Part shown: positions 45,076 through 53,887 of the stretch, piece after piece
Numbering within the stretch: the first letter of the stretch is position 1
How the letters are laid out: every line of letters begins with the position of its first letter
Assembly: GCF_900169275.1 (NCBI RefSeq)
Contig: NZ_FXZC01000002.1
Span: 434,001-498,000 of the forward strand
DNA length: 64,000 nt
Reading direction: 5' to 3'
Source: Brevibacterium casei CIP 102111
GTDB taxonomy: Bacteria; Actinomycetota; Actinomycetes; Actinomycetales; Brevibacteriaceae
Made by a program: the position numbers and the translations under genes
The notes under the pieces: generated by a model
What the model saw: only the letters and a program-made list of their open reading frames with translations
Database searches by the model: none
Told to the model about the DNA's origin: nothing

Positions 45076-46554
45076 ATGGCGCATTACGATCTGCTGGTCA
45101 TCGGCACGGGTTCGGGGAACATGTTCCTCGACAAGCGGTTCGCGGGGCTGAAGACCGCGATCGCCGAGGAATGGCATTTCGGAGGCACCTGCCTCAACGT
45201 CGGCTGCATCCCCACGAAGATGTTCGTCTATCCGGCCACCGTCGCCGAGGAGGCCGCGCACGCGAAGCGCTACGATGTCGATGCCTCGTTCTCCGGCGTC
45301 GACTGGTCGGACCTGCAGGAGCGCATCTTCTCCCGCGTCGACGCGATCGAAGCCGGCGGGCGTGAGTACCGGATGAGCGACCGCCAGCCCAACAACACCG
45401 TCATCCCCGAACATGTCCGCTTCGTCGACGAGAAGACCGTGGTCACCGACTCCGGTGAGGAGATCACTGCCGACCGCATCGTCATCGCCGCCGGGGCCGC
45501 CCCGACGATCCCCGACACCCCCGGGCTCGATCCCGCTCGGGTTGACACTCCGGGATATCCGATCGTCACCTCGAACTCGATCATGCGTCTGCCGGAGCAG
45601 CCGAAGCGGCTGGCGATCGTCGGCTCGGGCGTCGTCGCGATGGAGTTCGCCCATATCCTCTCGAGCTTCGGCACCGAGGTGACCGTCATCGCCCGCGGAC
45701 CCCGGCTGCTCCAGGACTTCGACGCCACCGCCTCGGCGGAGTTCACGGAGATCTTCACCGCCGACCACAAGGTCCTCCTCGGTGCCCAGCCGGCCGCCTA
45801 CCGCCTCGGCGAGGGCGAAGGAGCGCCGGTGACGATCGACCTCGAACCGAGCGGACGGATGGACGATGTCGACATCCCGGCCTCGGTCGAGGCCGACATC
45901 GTCCTCATCGCCATCGGGCGCCACCCGAACACCGAGGGCCTCGACGCGGCCGCGGTCGGATACGACACGACCGCCGACGGCAGGCTCGTCGTCGATGACT
46001 TCCAGCGGGTCTACGCGGGAGGGAGGCCGGTTCCCGGCGTCTTCGCCCTCGGTGACATCAGCTCCGAGCACCAGCTCAAGCACGTCGCCAACCACGAGGC
46101 GCGCGTCGTCGGCGACAACCTCGCCGTCGACGTCGCCGCCGGCGCGCCCGGTGCCGCGCCGGAGACCGCGCTGACGCGCTCGAGCCACAAGGCCGTACCC
46201 GCGGCGGTGTTCACCTCGCCCCAGGTGGCCGCGGTCGGGATGACCGAGGACGAAGCCCGCGCCGCCGGCCACGACGTCACCGTCAAGGTCCAGAGCTACT
46301 CCGACGTCGCCTACGGGTGGGCGATGGCCGACGACCCGGGGATCGTCAAGATCATCGCCGACCGGGACACCCGGCTCATCCTCGGTGCGCAGATCGTCGG
46401 CCACGAGGCGTCGATGATCATCCAACCCGTGATCCAGGCGATGGCCTTCGACCAGCCGGCCGACGAGGTGGCCCGCGGGCAGTACTGGATCCATCCTGCC
46501 CTGCCCGAGGTCATCGAGAACGCTCTCCTCGGGCTCGACTTCTCCCCGCGGTGA
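45076..46554 (+). CDS. mtr: Mycothione reductase
   Basis: The roughly 492-residue flavoprotein disulfide reductase reduces oxidised mycothiol with NADPH. It begins MAHYDLLVIGTGSGNMFLD, the form typical of Mtr and not of lipoamide dehydrogenase. The redox disulfide is in GGTCLNVGCIPTKMF. A second dinucleotide fold lies near residue 176 (LAIVGSGVVAMEFAHIL), and the dimer-interface WIHPALPEVIENALL carries the catalytic His/Glu. ATG 45076 has GGAGG-like sequence before it. Its stop is four bases from the convergent glnE stop, with no terminator visible. It is the clearest sign of mycothiol metabolism here. Confidence 0.92.
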   Translation: MAHYDLLVIGTGSGNMFLDKRFAGLKTAIAEEWHFGGTCLNVGCIPTKMFVYPATVAEEAAHAKRYDVDASFSGVDWSDLQERIFSRVDAIEAGGREYRMSDRQPNNTVIPEHVRFVDEKTVVTDSGEEITADRIVIAAGAAPTIPDTPGLDPARVDTPGYPIVTSNSIMRLPEQPKRLAIVGSGVVAMEFAHILSSFGTEVTVIARGPRLLQDFDATASAEFTEIFTADHKVLLGAQPAAYRLGEGEGAPVTIDLEPSGRMDDVDIPASVEADIVLIAIGRHPNTEGLDAAAVGYDTTADGRLVVDDFQRVYAGGRPVPGVFALGDISSEHQLKHVANHEARVVGDNLAVDVAAGAPGAAPETALTRSSHKAVPAAVFTSPQVAAVGMTEDEARAAGHDVTVKVQSYSDVAYGWAMADDPGIVKIIADRDTRLILGAQIVGHEASMIIQPVIQAMAFDQPADEVARGQYWIHPALPEVIENALLGLDFSPR

Positions 46555-46558
46555 GGCC

Positions 46559-49500
46559 TCAGAACTCGTAGAACCGGTTCTCCATGACGGAGCGGGCGTG
46601 GCGGGTCGCACGCAGGTAGTCGTCCTCGAGCTCCCGTCCGCCCCCGGCCGGATACCCGAGGAGACGGGCCGTGGCTTCGAGCTCGGAGTGCTCGTCGGGC
46701 AACGACTCGGCGGTGCGCCCGCGGAAGAGCATGACCGCTGAACGGACGTTCGTGGCCAGCTGCCAGGCGGCGGCGAGCTCCGCGGCGTCCTCTGCGGGGA
46801 TGAGGTCCGCGGCCGCCGCGGCTTCGAGGGCCGGCAGCGTCGACGTCGTCCGCAGGCCCGGAACCGAATGGGCGAAGCGCAGCTGGAGGAGCTGGACGGT
46901 CCATTCGACGTCGGAGAGGCTCCCCCGGCCGAGCTTGAGGTGTCGGCGCTTGTCCGCGCCCTTGGGCAGCCGCTCGTCCTCCATCCGCGCTTTGAGGGTG
47001 CGCACCTGGGTGAGCGCCTTCCCGGTCATCTGCTCGGGGTAGCGCAGAGGGTCGATGAGGGCCGTGAACGCCTCGGTCAGCGCTGAGTCGCCGGCGACGG
47101 GCCTGGCCCGCAGGAGTGCCTGGGCCTCCCACGGCTCCGACCATTTCGCGTAGTAGGACTGGTAGGAGGCGAATGTGCGCACGAGCGGGCCGTTCTTGCC
47201 CTCGGGGCGCAGGTCTGCGTCGAGGTCGATGCCCTTGGCCCCCTCGCTCGCCTTGAGGCGCGAGGTGAGCTGGAGGGCGACCTTGTTGACGTGTTTGCTC
47301 AGCTTCGCCCGCGCCTCGGCGTCGAGGTCCTCGTCGCGGGCACGGTAGACGAACATCGCATCCCCGTCGGAGAAGTACCCGATCTCCCGGCCGCCCCACC
47401 GCCCCATGGCGATGACCGCGAACTCGTAGTCCGGCGTCGACTCTTCGTCGAGGTCGAGACGCACGGCCGCCAGCGCACCGGAGACCGTGAGGTCCATGAG
47501 GTCGGAGAGATCGCCGGGCACCTCGGCCCGGTCGCCGACGTCGAGGACGTCGCGCAGGGCGATGCGCAGCAGCTCCCGGGAGTACGTCTCCCGAATCCGC
47601 GACACCGCTGACCCGCCGTGCCGGGAGAGCAGTCCCTCGATCTCGGCGCCGAGGACCTCGAGGTCGCGGGCGTGGAGACTCTGGTAGTCGTCGAGCCACG
47701 CGACGGCGGCCGGCTGGCGCAGCAGGAGTTCCGTCGCGTACCCGGAGAGCGTGAGGACCTCGGCGACGGACTTCGCGGCGAGCCCGGAGTCGCGCAGCAT
47801 CTTGAGGAACCAGCCCGAGGACGATAGGGAGTCCGTGAGCCGACGGAACGACAGCAGGGCGGCATCGGGATCGACGCCGTCGGAGAACCAGTCGAGCAGC
47901 GCCGGCAGGACCTGCCGGATGACGTGGGCGGTGCGCGACATGCCCGCCGTGAGCGACTTGATGTGGCCGAGCGCACCCTGCGGGTCGCGGTAGCCGAAGG
48001 CGCGGAGCCGATCGGCGGCCGCCTGGAGACTCGTGCCGCGGTGATGGGCGTCGACGACGGCACCGTGGACGCCGACGGCGGCGTCGAGGACGGGACGGTA
48101 GAAGATCTGCTCGTGCAGCCGCGTGACCTGCTTGGCGAAGTCCCGGCGCGTCTCCTCGAGCCGCTCCCCCGAGCGGGTGCCGGAGGTGAAGACGGAGCGT
48201 GCGAGAGTCCGCAGCTTCGCCTCGTCGTCGGGGATGAGGGCGTTGCGCAGCATCCGCGGGATCTGCACACGGTGTTCGACGACACGCATGAAACGGTAGG
48301 CCGCGGAGAACGCTGCGGCATCGTCTTGGCCGATGTAGCCGTGCTCTCCGAGGGCGGACAGGGCGAGCAGCGTGTTCGGGGACCGGATCTCGTCGTCGCT
48401 CTGCCCGTGGACGAGCTGGAGGAGCTGCGCGGAGAACTCGACGTCGCGCAGTCCCCCGCGTCCGAGTTTGATCTGCCGCGGCGCTTCGGCGGCGGGGATG
48501 AGGTCGACGACTCGACGGCGCATCGCCCGGATCCCGTCGATGAAGCCCTCCCGGCCGGCAGCCTCCCAGACGAGAGGGCCGAGCGTGTCGGTGAACGCGG
48601 TGCCGACCTCGGAGTCGCCGGCGACGGGCCTCGCTTTGAGGAGAGCCTGGAACTCCCAGTTCTTCGCGACATCGGCGTAGTAGTGCTCGAACTCCGACAT
48701 CGTGCGCACGAGCGCTCCGGCCTTGCCCTCGGGACGCAGGGCGGTGTCGACCTCCCACAGCGCCGGTTCGGCACCGGGGTCGGAGAGGATCGAGCGCATC
48801 CGCTGCGCCACCTCGGTGGCCAGGCGCCGCTGAGCGTCGGTCGACTCGGAGGCGAGGACGAAGACGACGTCGACGTCGGAGACGTAGTTGAGCTCCCTTG
48901 CCCCGGTCTTCCCGAGCGCGATCACGGCCATCCGGACGTCCGCGTCCGGGTCGAGCTCGGCCCGGGCGATGGACAGGCCCGCCTCCATCGCGGCCGAGGC
49001 GAGGTCGGAGAGGACTGCGGTGACGAGGTCGACGATGTCCTCGGGTTGGTCGGCGAAGAGGTCGTCGGCCATGAGGGCGAGAAGCACGTCCCGGTAGGCC
49101 CGGCGCAGGCGAGCGATCCCCTCGTTGCCGGTGTGAGCGGCGACCGGGGCCGGATCATCCGGGTCGGCGCCGACGCTTTCCAGCAGCGTCTCGCGCAGGG
49201 CGCTCGCCGAGGCCTGCGGGGTCGAGATCATGAGATACGGGGCACGGTTGAGCAGGATGCCCAGCGAGTCGGGGTGGCGGACGAGATGATCGACCATCGC
49301 CTCGGAGGTGCCGAGCACCCGAAGCAGTCGCGCGAGCAGCGGGCGGTCGAGATCCGCCTCGGCGACGGGGTCCGGCCCGCCCGCTCCTACCGCCTCGACG
49401 AGGGCGCGTCCATCGTCCTCGCACTGTTCGAGGACGCGGAGGAGGCCGAGAGCGGCCTGGTGCGGGTCCGGGGTCGCCTCGAGCAGGTCGACCAACCGCG

Positions 49501-49600
49501 AATCCGTGGCCAGCGGCGCTCCGACGATCCCGTCGATGTCGCCGAGGAAGCGGGTGGCCGACGTGGAGCCGGCAGGGGTCCGTGAGGTGATCCGAGCCAT
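46559..49600 (-). CDS. glnE: Bifunctional glutamine-synthetase adenylyltransferase/deadenylase
   Basis: The 1013-residue enzyme adds and removes AMP on glutamine synthetase according to nitrogen status. It has two nucleotidyltransferase halves, each followed by a helical domain. The deadenylase half is N-terminal (GARELNYVSDVDVVFVL, near residue 220) and the adenylylase half C-terminal (GGREIGYFSDGDAMFVY, near 735). The start is ATG 49600, only three bases after the glnA2 stop, so glnA2-glnE are cotranscribed. Confidence 0.97.
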   Translation of the reverse strand: MARITSRTPAGSTSATRFLGDIDGIVGAPLATDSRLVDLLEATPDPHQAALGLLRVLEQCEDDGRALVEAVGAGGPDPVAEADLDRPLLARLLRVLGTSEAMVDHLVRHPDSLGILLNRAPYLMISTPQASASALRETLLESVGADPDDPAPVAAHTGNEGIARLRRAYRDVLLALMADDLFADQPEDIVDLVTAVLSDLASAAMEAGLSIARAELDPDADVRMAVIALGKTGARELNYVSDVDVVFVLASESTDAQRRLATEVAQRMRSILSDPGAEPALWEVDTALRPEGKAGALVRTMSEFEHYYADVAKNWEFQALLKARPVAGDSEVGTAFTDTLGPLVWEAAGREGFIDGIRAMRRRVVDLIPAAEAPRQIKLGRGGLRDVEFSAQLLQLVHGQSDDEIRSPNTLLALSALGEHGYIGQDDAAAFSAAYRFMRVVEHRVQIPRMLRNALIPDDEAKLRTLARSVFTSGTRSGERLEETRRDFAKQVTRLHEQIFYRPVLDAAVGVHGAVVDAHHRGTSLQAAADRLRAFGYRDPQGALGHIKSLTAGMSRTAHVIRQVLPALLDWFSDGVDPDAALLSFRRLTDSLSSSGWFLKMLRDSGLAAKSVAEVLTLSGYATELLLRQPAAVAWLDDYQSLHARDLEVLGAEIEGLLSRHGGSAVSRIRETYSRELLRIALRDVLDVGDRAEVPGDLSDLMDLTVSGALAAVRLDLDEESTPDYEFAVIAMGRWGGREIGYFSDGDAMFVYRARDEDLDAEARAKLSKHVNKVALQLTSRLKASEGAKGIDLDADLRPEGKNGPLVRTFASYQSYYAKWSEPWEAQALLRARPVAGDSALTEAFTALIDPLRYPEQMTGKALTQVRTLKARMEDERLPKGADKRRHLKLGRGSLSDVEWTVQLLQLRFAHSVPGLRTTSTLPALEAAAAADLIPAEDAAELAAAWQLATNVRSAVMLFRGRTAESLPDEHSELEATARLLGYPAGGGRELEDDYLRATRHARSVMENRFYEF

Positions 49601-49603
49601 GGT

Positions 49604-50956
49604 CTACATCGACGAGAAGTGCTTGCTGAGCTCGTACGGCGTCACCTGCGCCCGGTATTCGGTCCATTCCTGGCGCTTGTTGCGGAGGAAGAAGTCGAAG
49701 ACCTCCTCACCGAGCGTCTCGGCGACGAGATCGGAGCCCTCCATGATCTCGACCGCCTCGGCGAGGCTGGCAGGCAGGGCGCGGATGCCCATCGCCCGAC
49801 GTTCGGTGTCCGAGAGCAGCCAGACGTTGTCCTCGGCCTCCTCGGGCAGTTCGTAGTCCTCTTCGATGCCCTTGAGCCCGGCGGCGAGCATGAGGGCGTA
49901 GGAGAGGTACGGGTTCGCCGAGGAGTCCAGCCCCCGGTACTCGACGCGAGCCGAGGACGACTTGCCCGAGTTGTACTGGGGCACACGCACAAGCGCCGAG
50001 CGGTTGCGGTGGCCCCAGCAGATGTACGAGGGAGCCTCGTGGCCGGTCCACAGCCGTTTGTAGGAGTTGACGTACTGATTCGTCACCGCGGTGATCTCCG
50101 CGGCATGGTGGAGGAGGCCCGCGATGAACTGGCGCCCGGTCTTCGACAGCTGATAGGTCGCCCCCGGTTCGAAGAACGCGTTGTTCTCCCCCTCGAAGAG
50201 GGAGACGTGGGTGTGCATCCCGTTGCCGGGATGGTCGGAGAGCGGCTTGGGCATGAACGAGGCGTAGACGCCCTGGGCGATCGCGACCTCCTTGATCACC
50301 GACCGGAACGTCATGATGTTGTCGGCCATCGTCAGCGCGTCGGCGTAGCGGAGGTCGATCTCGTTCTGCCCGGGTCCCGCCTCGTGGTGGGAGAACTCGA
50401 CGGACAGACCCATCGCCTCGAGCATCGTCACCGCCGAGCGGCGGAAGTCGTTCGCGGTGCCGCCGTTGACGTGGTCGAAGTAGCCTGCGGTGTCGACGGG
50501 CACGGGCGCACCGAGGGTCCCGTTGCCGGAGTCAAGGTTGCCGGAGCGGAAGAGGTAGAACTCGATCTCCGGGTGGACGTAGAAGGTGAAGCCCTTCTTC
50601 GCCGCCGCCTCGAGGGTGCGCTTGAGGACGTTGCGCGGGTCGGCCTTGGCCGGTTCGCCCCCGGGGACGTGGATGTCGCAGAACATCCGGCCCGTCGGCT
50701 CGGTCTCTCCGCGCCACGGCAGCAGGGAGAACGTCGAGGGGTCGGGCTTGAGGACCATGTCGGCCTCGTAGACCCGGGAGAGTCCTTCGACCGCCGAGCC
50801 GTCGAACCCGATGCCCTCGGAGAACGCGCCCTCGAGTTCGGCGGGCACTATCGCCACCGACTTCAGTCCGCCGAGGACGTCGGTGAACCAGAGGCGGATG
50901 AACCGGACCTCACGGTCCTCGACGGTGCGGAGGACGAACTCTTCCTGTCGCGACAT
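49604..50956 (-). CDS. glnA2: Glutamine synthetase type I, second copy (GlnA2-like)
   Basis: The 450-residue protein has all glutamine-synthetase motifs (GIGFDGSAVEGLSRVYEAD, EIEFYLFRSG, GNGMHTHVSLFEG, NQYVNSYKRLW). It is shorter than GlnA1 and its C-terminal region (PEEAEDNVWLLSDTERRAMG) resembles mycobacterial GlnA2, whose physiological role is secondary. Some GlnA2-type enzymes act on amines instead of ammonia, so glutamine synthesis is likely but not certain. It sits between a small protein gene and glnE. Confidence 0.93.
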   Translation of the reverse strand: MSRQEEFVLRTVEDREVRFIRLWFTDVLGGLKSVAIVPAELEGAFSEGIGFDGSAVEGLSRVYEADMVLKPDPSTFSLLPWRGETEPTGRMFCDIHVPGGEPAKADPRNVLKRTLEAAAKKGFTFYVHPEIEFYLFRSGNLDSGNGTLGAPVPVDTAGYFDHVNGGTANDFRRSAVTMLEAMGLSVEFSHHEAGPGQNEIDLRYADALTMADNIMTFRSVIKEVAIAQGVYASFMPKPLSDHPGNGMHTHVSLFEGENNAFFEPGATYQLSKTGRQFIAGLLHHAAEITAVTNQYVNSYKRLWTGHEAPSYICWGHRNRSALVRVPQYNSGKSSSARVEYRGLDSSANPYLSYALMLAAGLKGIEEDYELPEEAEDNVWLLSDTERRAMGIRALPASLAEAVEIMEGSDLVAETLGEEVFDFFLRNKRQEWTEYRAQVTPYELSKHFSSM

Positions 50957-50959
50957 CGA

Positions 50960-51163
50960 TCAGCCGTTCCACTTCTCGTCGTCTTCGTTCCACTCCTCGT
51001 TGCGCTTCTTCGCCTGCTCGAGGGCGTCGCGCGCCTCCGCCTCGGTGGTGTAGGGGCCCATCCGGTGGGTCCAGTCACTGACGAGACCCTGTTCGACCTC
51101 ACCCGTCGCAGTGTTGAAGTACCACTTGGAGTTCGCCTCGTCGATATCCTTGAACAGTCCCAT
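50960..51163 (-). CDS. Small SPOR-annotated protein of unknown function
   Basis: This 67-residue protein contains SKWYFNTATGEVEQGLVSD and then WTHRMGPYTTEAEARDAL. Such short actinobacterial proteins are often annotated as SPOR-domain proteins, though too small for a full SPOR fold, and their function is unknown. ATG 51163 has GGAAGG before it. It lies three bases upstream of glnA2, so it is the first gene of a three-gene unit with glnA2 and glnE. A -10-like TAAGCT (minus, 51205-51210) lies upstream. Confidence 0.8.
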   Translation of the reverse strand: MGLFKDIDEANSKWYFNTATGEVEQGLVSDWTHRMGPYTTEAEARDALEQAKKRNEEWNEDDEKWNG

Positions 51164-51537
51164 GGCCGGCCTTCCGTCGTTGCTGTGGTGCCCTGACGAT
51201 GTCAGCTTACCGGTTCGCAGGCCTCCTGACAGGGGTGTTCGCCGAGGTGTCGGCGCCGTGTCGGCGACTGTGGGCATTGAGCTGGACGCGGTCATCTGAC
51301 CGCCCGTGTCACTGCAGGCGGAGTCTCCCGCCGAGGCGTCCCGACGCTGCCGTCGATCGAACCATTCCGTAATCTTTCGCATCGTGGACAACCGATTCCG
51401 CAAGACTCGGCACGAAATGGGCATGTAAAGGTTTGCCTCCCAGACCTTCAGAAGCTTAGAGTGAGATGTACCCTCGGCCGTTGCCTCGCGCGGCCGGACC
51501 TGCCCCGCTGCCGGGGCGCCATGAGAGAAGGAATCCA
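51164..51537. other. Divergent promoter region between the small protein gene and ald
   Basis: These 374 bases hold no credible gene. They contain a -10-like TAAGCT for the minus-strand unit (51205-51210), the ald promoter and operator candidate (51428-51462), and a 6-bp hairpin GCCCCG/CGGGGC (51502-51517) in the ald leader. Confidence 0.6.
51428..51462 (+). promoter_or_regulatory. Candidate ald promoter with overlapping inverted repeat
   Basis: -35-like TTGCCT (51433-51438) and -10-like TAGAGT (51457-51462) are 18 bases apart. An imperfect inverted repeat AAGGTTTG-N5-CAGACCTT (51428-51448) overlaps the -35. AldR/Lrp-type regulators control ald in mycobacteria; whether this is their site is unknown. 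Confidence 0.4.
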
Positions 51538-52656
51538 ATGCGCATTTCAGTGCCCACAGAGGTCAAGAACAACGAGTTCCGGGTCGCCATCACCGCTGCC
51601 GGCGTCCATGAGCTCGTCTCCCGCGGTCACGAGGTCACCGTTCAGGCCGGTGCCGGCGAAGGCTCATTCATCAGCGACGACGAATACACCGCAGCCGGTG
51701 CGACCATCGCTCCCGACGCCGCGAGCACCTGGGCCGCCGGGGACATGGTCCTCAAGGTCAAAGAGCCCATCGCGCAGGAGTACGGCTTCCTCCGCAAGGA
51801 CCTCATCCTCTTCACCTACCTCCACCTCGCCGCCGATGAGGCGCTGACGAAGGCGCTCATGGAGGCCGGCACCACCGCCATCGCCTACGAGACCGTCCAA
51901 CCCGACGGCGGCGGCCTGCCCCTGCTCGCTCCGATGTCGGAGATCGCCGGTCGGCTCTCGACGCAGGTCGGCGCGCACAGCCTGCTCAAGGCCGAAGGCG
52001 GCCGCGGTGTGCTCCTCTCCGGCGTTCCCGGCACCGACAAGGCCAACGTCGTCGTCATCGGCGCCGGTGTCGCGGGCACGAACGCCGCACGCATGGCGCT
52101 CGGCCTCGGCGCCAACGTCGAGGTCATCGACATCAACATCCCCCGCCTGCGCCAGATCGACGAGACCTTCAACGGTGCGATCGCGACGAAGGTGTCGAAC
52201 AGGTACGAGATCACGAAGTCGCTCTCGACGGCCGACCTCGTCATCGGCTCCGTCCTCATCCCGGGTAAGAAGGCTCCCAAGCTCGTCACCGACGACATGG
52301 TCGCCGGCATGAAGCCCGGTTCGGTGCTCGTCGACATCGCGATCGACCAGGGAGGCTGCTTCGAGGGCTCGCACCCGACGACCCACGACGACCCGACCTA
52401 CGTCGTCCACCAGTCGATCTTCTACTGCGTGGCGAACATGCCCGGCGCCGTGCCGAACACCGCGACCGCCGCGCTGACGAACGCGACCCTGCCCTTCGCC
52501 GTCAAGCTCGCCGACCAGGGCTGGCACAAGGCGCTGTCGAACGACACCGGTCTCGCCCGCGGCCTCAACACCCACAACGGCCACGTGACGAACGACAACG
52601 TCGCCGAGGCGTTCGGCCTCCAGGCCGTCTCCGTCGAACACGCGCTCGCGAACTGA
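51538..52656 (+). CDS. ald: Alanine dehydrogenase
   Basis: The roughly 372-residue NAD enzyme interconverts L-alanine with pyruvate and ammonia. Substrate residues lie in KVKEPI (Lys) and TYLHLAAD (His). The NAD fold VVIGAGVAGTNAARMALGLG (near residue 170) and the SVLVDIAIDQGGCFE segment (catalytic Asp) are typical. ATG 51538 has AGAAGGA six bases before it. Alanine dehydrogenase is often induced by alanine or low oxygen in actinobacteria. Confidence 0.96.
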   Translation: MRISVPTEVKNNEFRVAITAAGVHELVSRGHEVTVQAGAGEGSFISDDEYTAAGATIAPDAASTWAAGDMVLKVKEPIAQEYGFLRKDLILFTYLHLAADEALTKALMEAGTTAIAYETVQPDGGGLPLLAPMSEIAGRLSTQVGAHSLLKAEGGRGVLLSGVPGTDKANVVVIGAGVAGTNAARMALGLGANVEVIDINIPRLRQIDETFNGAIATKVSNRYEITKSLSTADLVIGSVLIPGKKAPKLVTDDMVAGMKPGSVLVDIAIDQGGCFEGSHPTTHDDPTYVVHQSIFYCVANMPGAVPNTATAALTNATLPFAVKLADQGWHKALSNDTGLARGLNTHNGHVTNDNVAEAFGLQAVSVEHALAN

Positions 52657-52734
52657 GTCACCGAGCGACCGGTTGCTGCTCGGCCGGTTCTCGCTCGATG
52701 CCGCTAAAGCGCTGATCGCTACCGGCACCCGAGC

Positions 52735-52804
52735 GCACAACGCACCGTCAGCGTCTTCTCCACCCCGTAGACCGGGATGAACAGACGCTGACGGTGCGTT
52801 GTGC
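52735..52804. repeat. Perfect 22-bp inverted repeat with a 26-base centre
   Basis: The arms are 52735-52756 and 52783-52804, beginning GCACAACGCACCGTCAGC and ending with its exact complement. The centre (52757-52782) has no ORF. It begins 78 bases after the ald stop, farther than the other terminators here. It could be a terminator, or a miniature transposable-like element. Confidence 0.75.
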
Positions 52805-52909
52805 ATTCCCCCGCCGAGGTTGTGGCAGTGCAGGTGCGCAGCGTCGGTTCGGGTGCGCTTCCGCGCTTGGGGTAGGACGTGCCGTTTGAAGTAGGGGGTG
52901 AGAGGGAGA

Positions 52910-52927
52910 ACGTCCCCGCGGGGACGT
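52910..52927. repeat. 18-bp perfect palindrome
   Basis: ACGTCCCCGCGGGGACGT is exactly self-complementary. It lies between the inverted repeat and the GntR gene stop. It could be a dimeric protein binding site or a tight hairpin. Role unknown. Confidence 0.7.
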
Positions 52928-53029
52928 CTACAGGGCCGCCGCCGTGCACAACCGCTAACGACTGCCGGGCGCAACCGCACACGGTCTCGTGCGCGACCGC
53001 GAACGATCAGTGTCGACGCTCGAGGCTGC

Positions 53030-53755
53030 CTACCGGGACTCCCGCATCGTCGTCTGCCGGAAATGCTCCTCACACAGGCGACCCGCCGCCTCGGCGTCTC
53101 CGGCGGCGATCGCCTCGACGATCGCGGCGTGGTCGATGACGGCCCGATCGAAGAGCTCGTGGGAGAACGGGTCGTGGCGGAAACCGGCGTTGATGCGGGT
53201 GTCGATGTCGATGGCGATGCGCACGAGCTCGGGGTTGTGTCCGGCCCGGGCGATCGCGAAGTGGAACCGGGCGTCGGCCGTGCGGGCGGCCGACGCCTCG
53301 GCGCGTTCGGAGTACGCCTCGGCGAGGTCACGGAGCTCGTCGAGCTCGTCGTCGGTGCGGCGCAGCGCCGCGGTCGCGGCGAGACTGTTCTGGAACACGG
53401 CGCGGGCGTCGAGGAGGTTGCGCCGCTCGGCGTGGAACTCCTCGATCCTCTCGGCCATCGGGGCGAGGGTCGCTGGTGCGGCGCTCGCGACGAAAGTGCC
53501 GCCGCCACGACCGCGACGGCGTTCGACGACGCCGAGCCGCTCGAGGCGCTCAAGGGCGGCGCGCACACTCGATCGCGACACCTGGAGGTCGGCTGCCAGC
53601 GCACGCTCCCCCGGCAGCAGCGTGCCCTCGGGCAGGGCGCCGACCGCGATGCCGGAGAGGATGTGGTCGGCGATCTGCTGCGGGGCGCTCGTGAGGCTGA
53701 CGACCTCGCTCAGCCCGGAGAACTCCTTGCCGGGCAGGTCAGGCCGCTCGCTCAT
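53030..53755 (-). CDS. GntR family regulator, FadR subfamily
   Basis: The roughly 241-residue regulator has an N-terminal winged helix (about 25-95; GERALAADLQVSRSSVRAAL) and a C-terminal all-helical FCD domain (about 110-230). Its His residues in RFHFAIARAGHN, DRAVIDHAAIVEAI and CEEHFRQ fit metal-binding FCD proteins that sense small organic acids. ATG 53755 has GGAGG before it. The regulated gene is not obvious; it does not lie next to the alpha-hydroxy-acid or sugar-acid genes that such regulators often control. Confidence 0.88.
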   Translation of the reverse strand: MSERPDLPGKEFSGLSEVVSLTSAPQQIADHILSGIAVGALPEGTLLPGERALAADLQVSRSSVRAALERLERLGVVERRRGRGGGTFVASAAPATLAPMAERIEEFHAERRNLLDARAVFQNSLAATAALRRTDDELDELRDLAEAYSERAEASAARTADARFHFAIARAGHNPELVRIAIDIDTRINAGFRHDPFSHELFDRAVIDHAAIVEAIAAGDAEAAGRLCEEHFRQTTMRESR

Positions 53756-53887
53756 CGCACCTCCACTTTCGCTCTCCCGGTCCTGTGTCTTCTCCGAGTC
53801 TAAGCTTTCCCACCGCCGAGGCGGGACGTCGGTGGGGTGCTCGTCAGTGGATTCTCGATGCGCCGGGGCTCTAGAATCGTGACCATC

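Larger units (their letters stand above)
52657..53029. other. Noncoding gap with inverted repeats between ald and the GntR gene
   Basis: These 373 bases separate convergent genes. No ORF is credible. The features seen are a 22-bp perfect inverted repeat (52735-52804) and an 18-bp perfect palindrome (52910-52927). Confidence 0.6.

Noticed and set aside
46311..49585. Long open frames on both strands across glnE
   Set aside because: Both are out of frame with the well-supported glnE and show Arg- or Gly/Glu-rich shadow composition.
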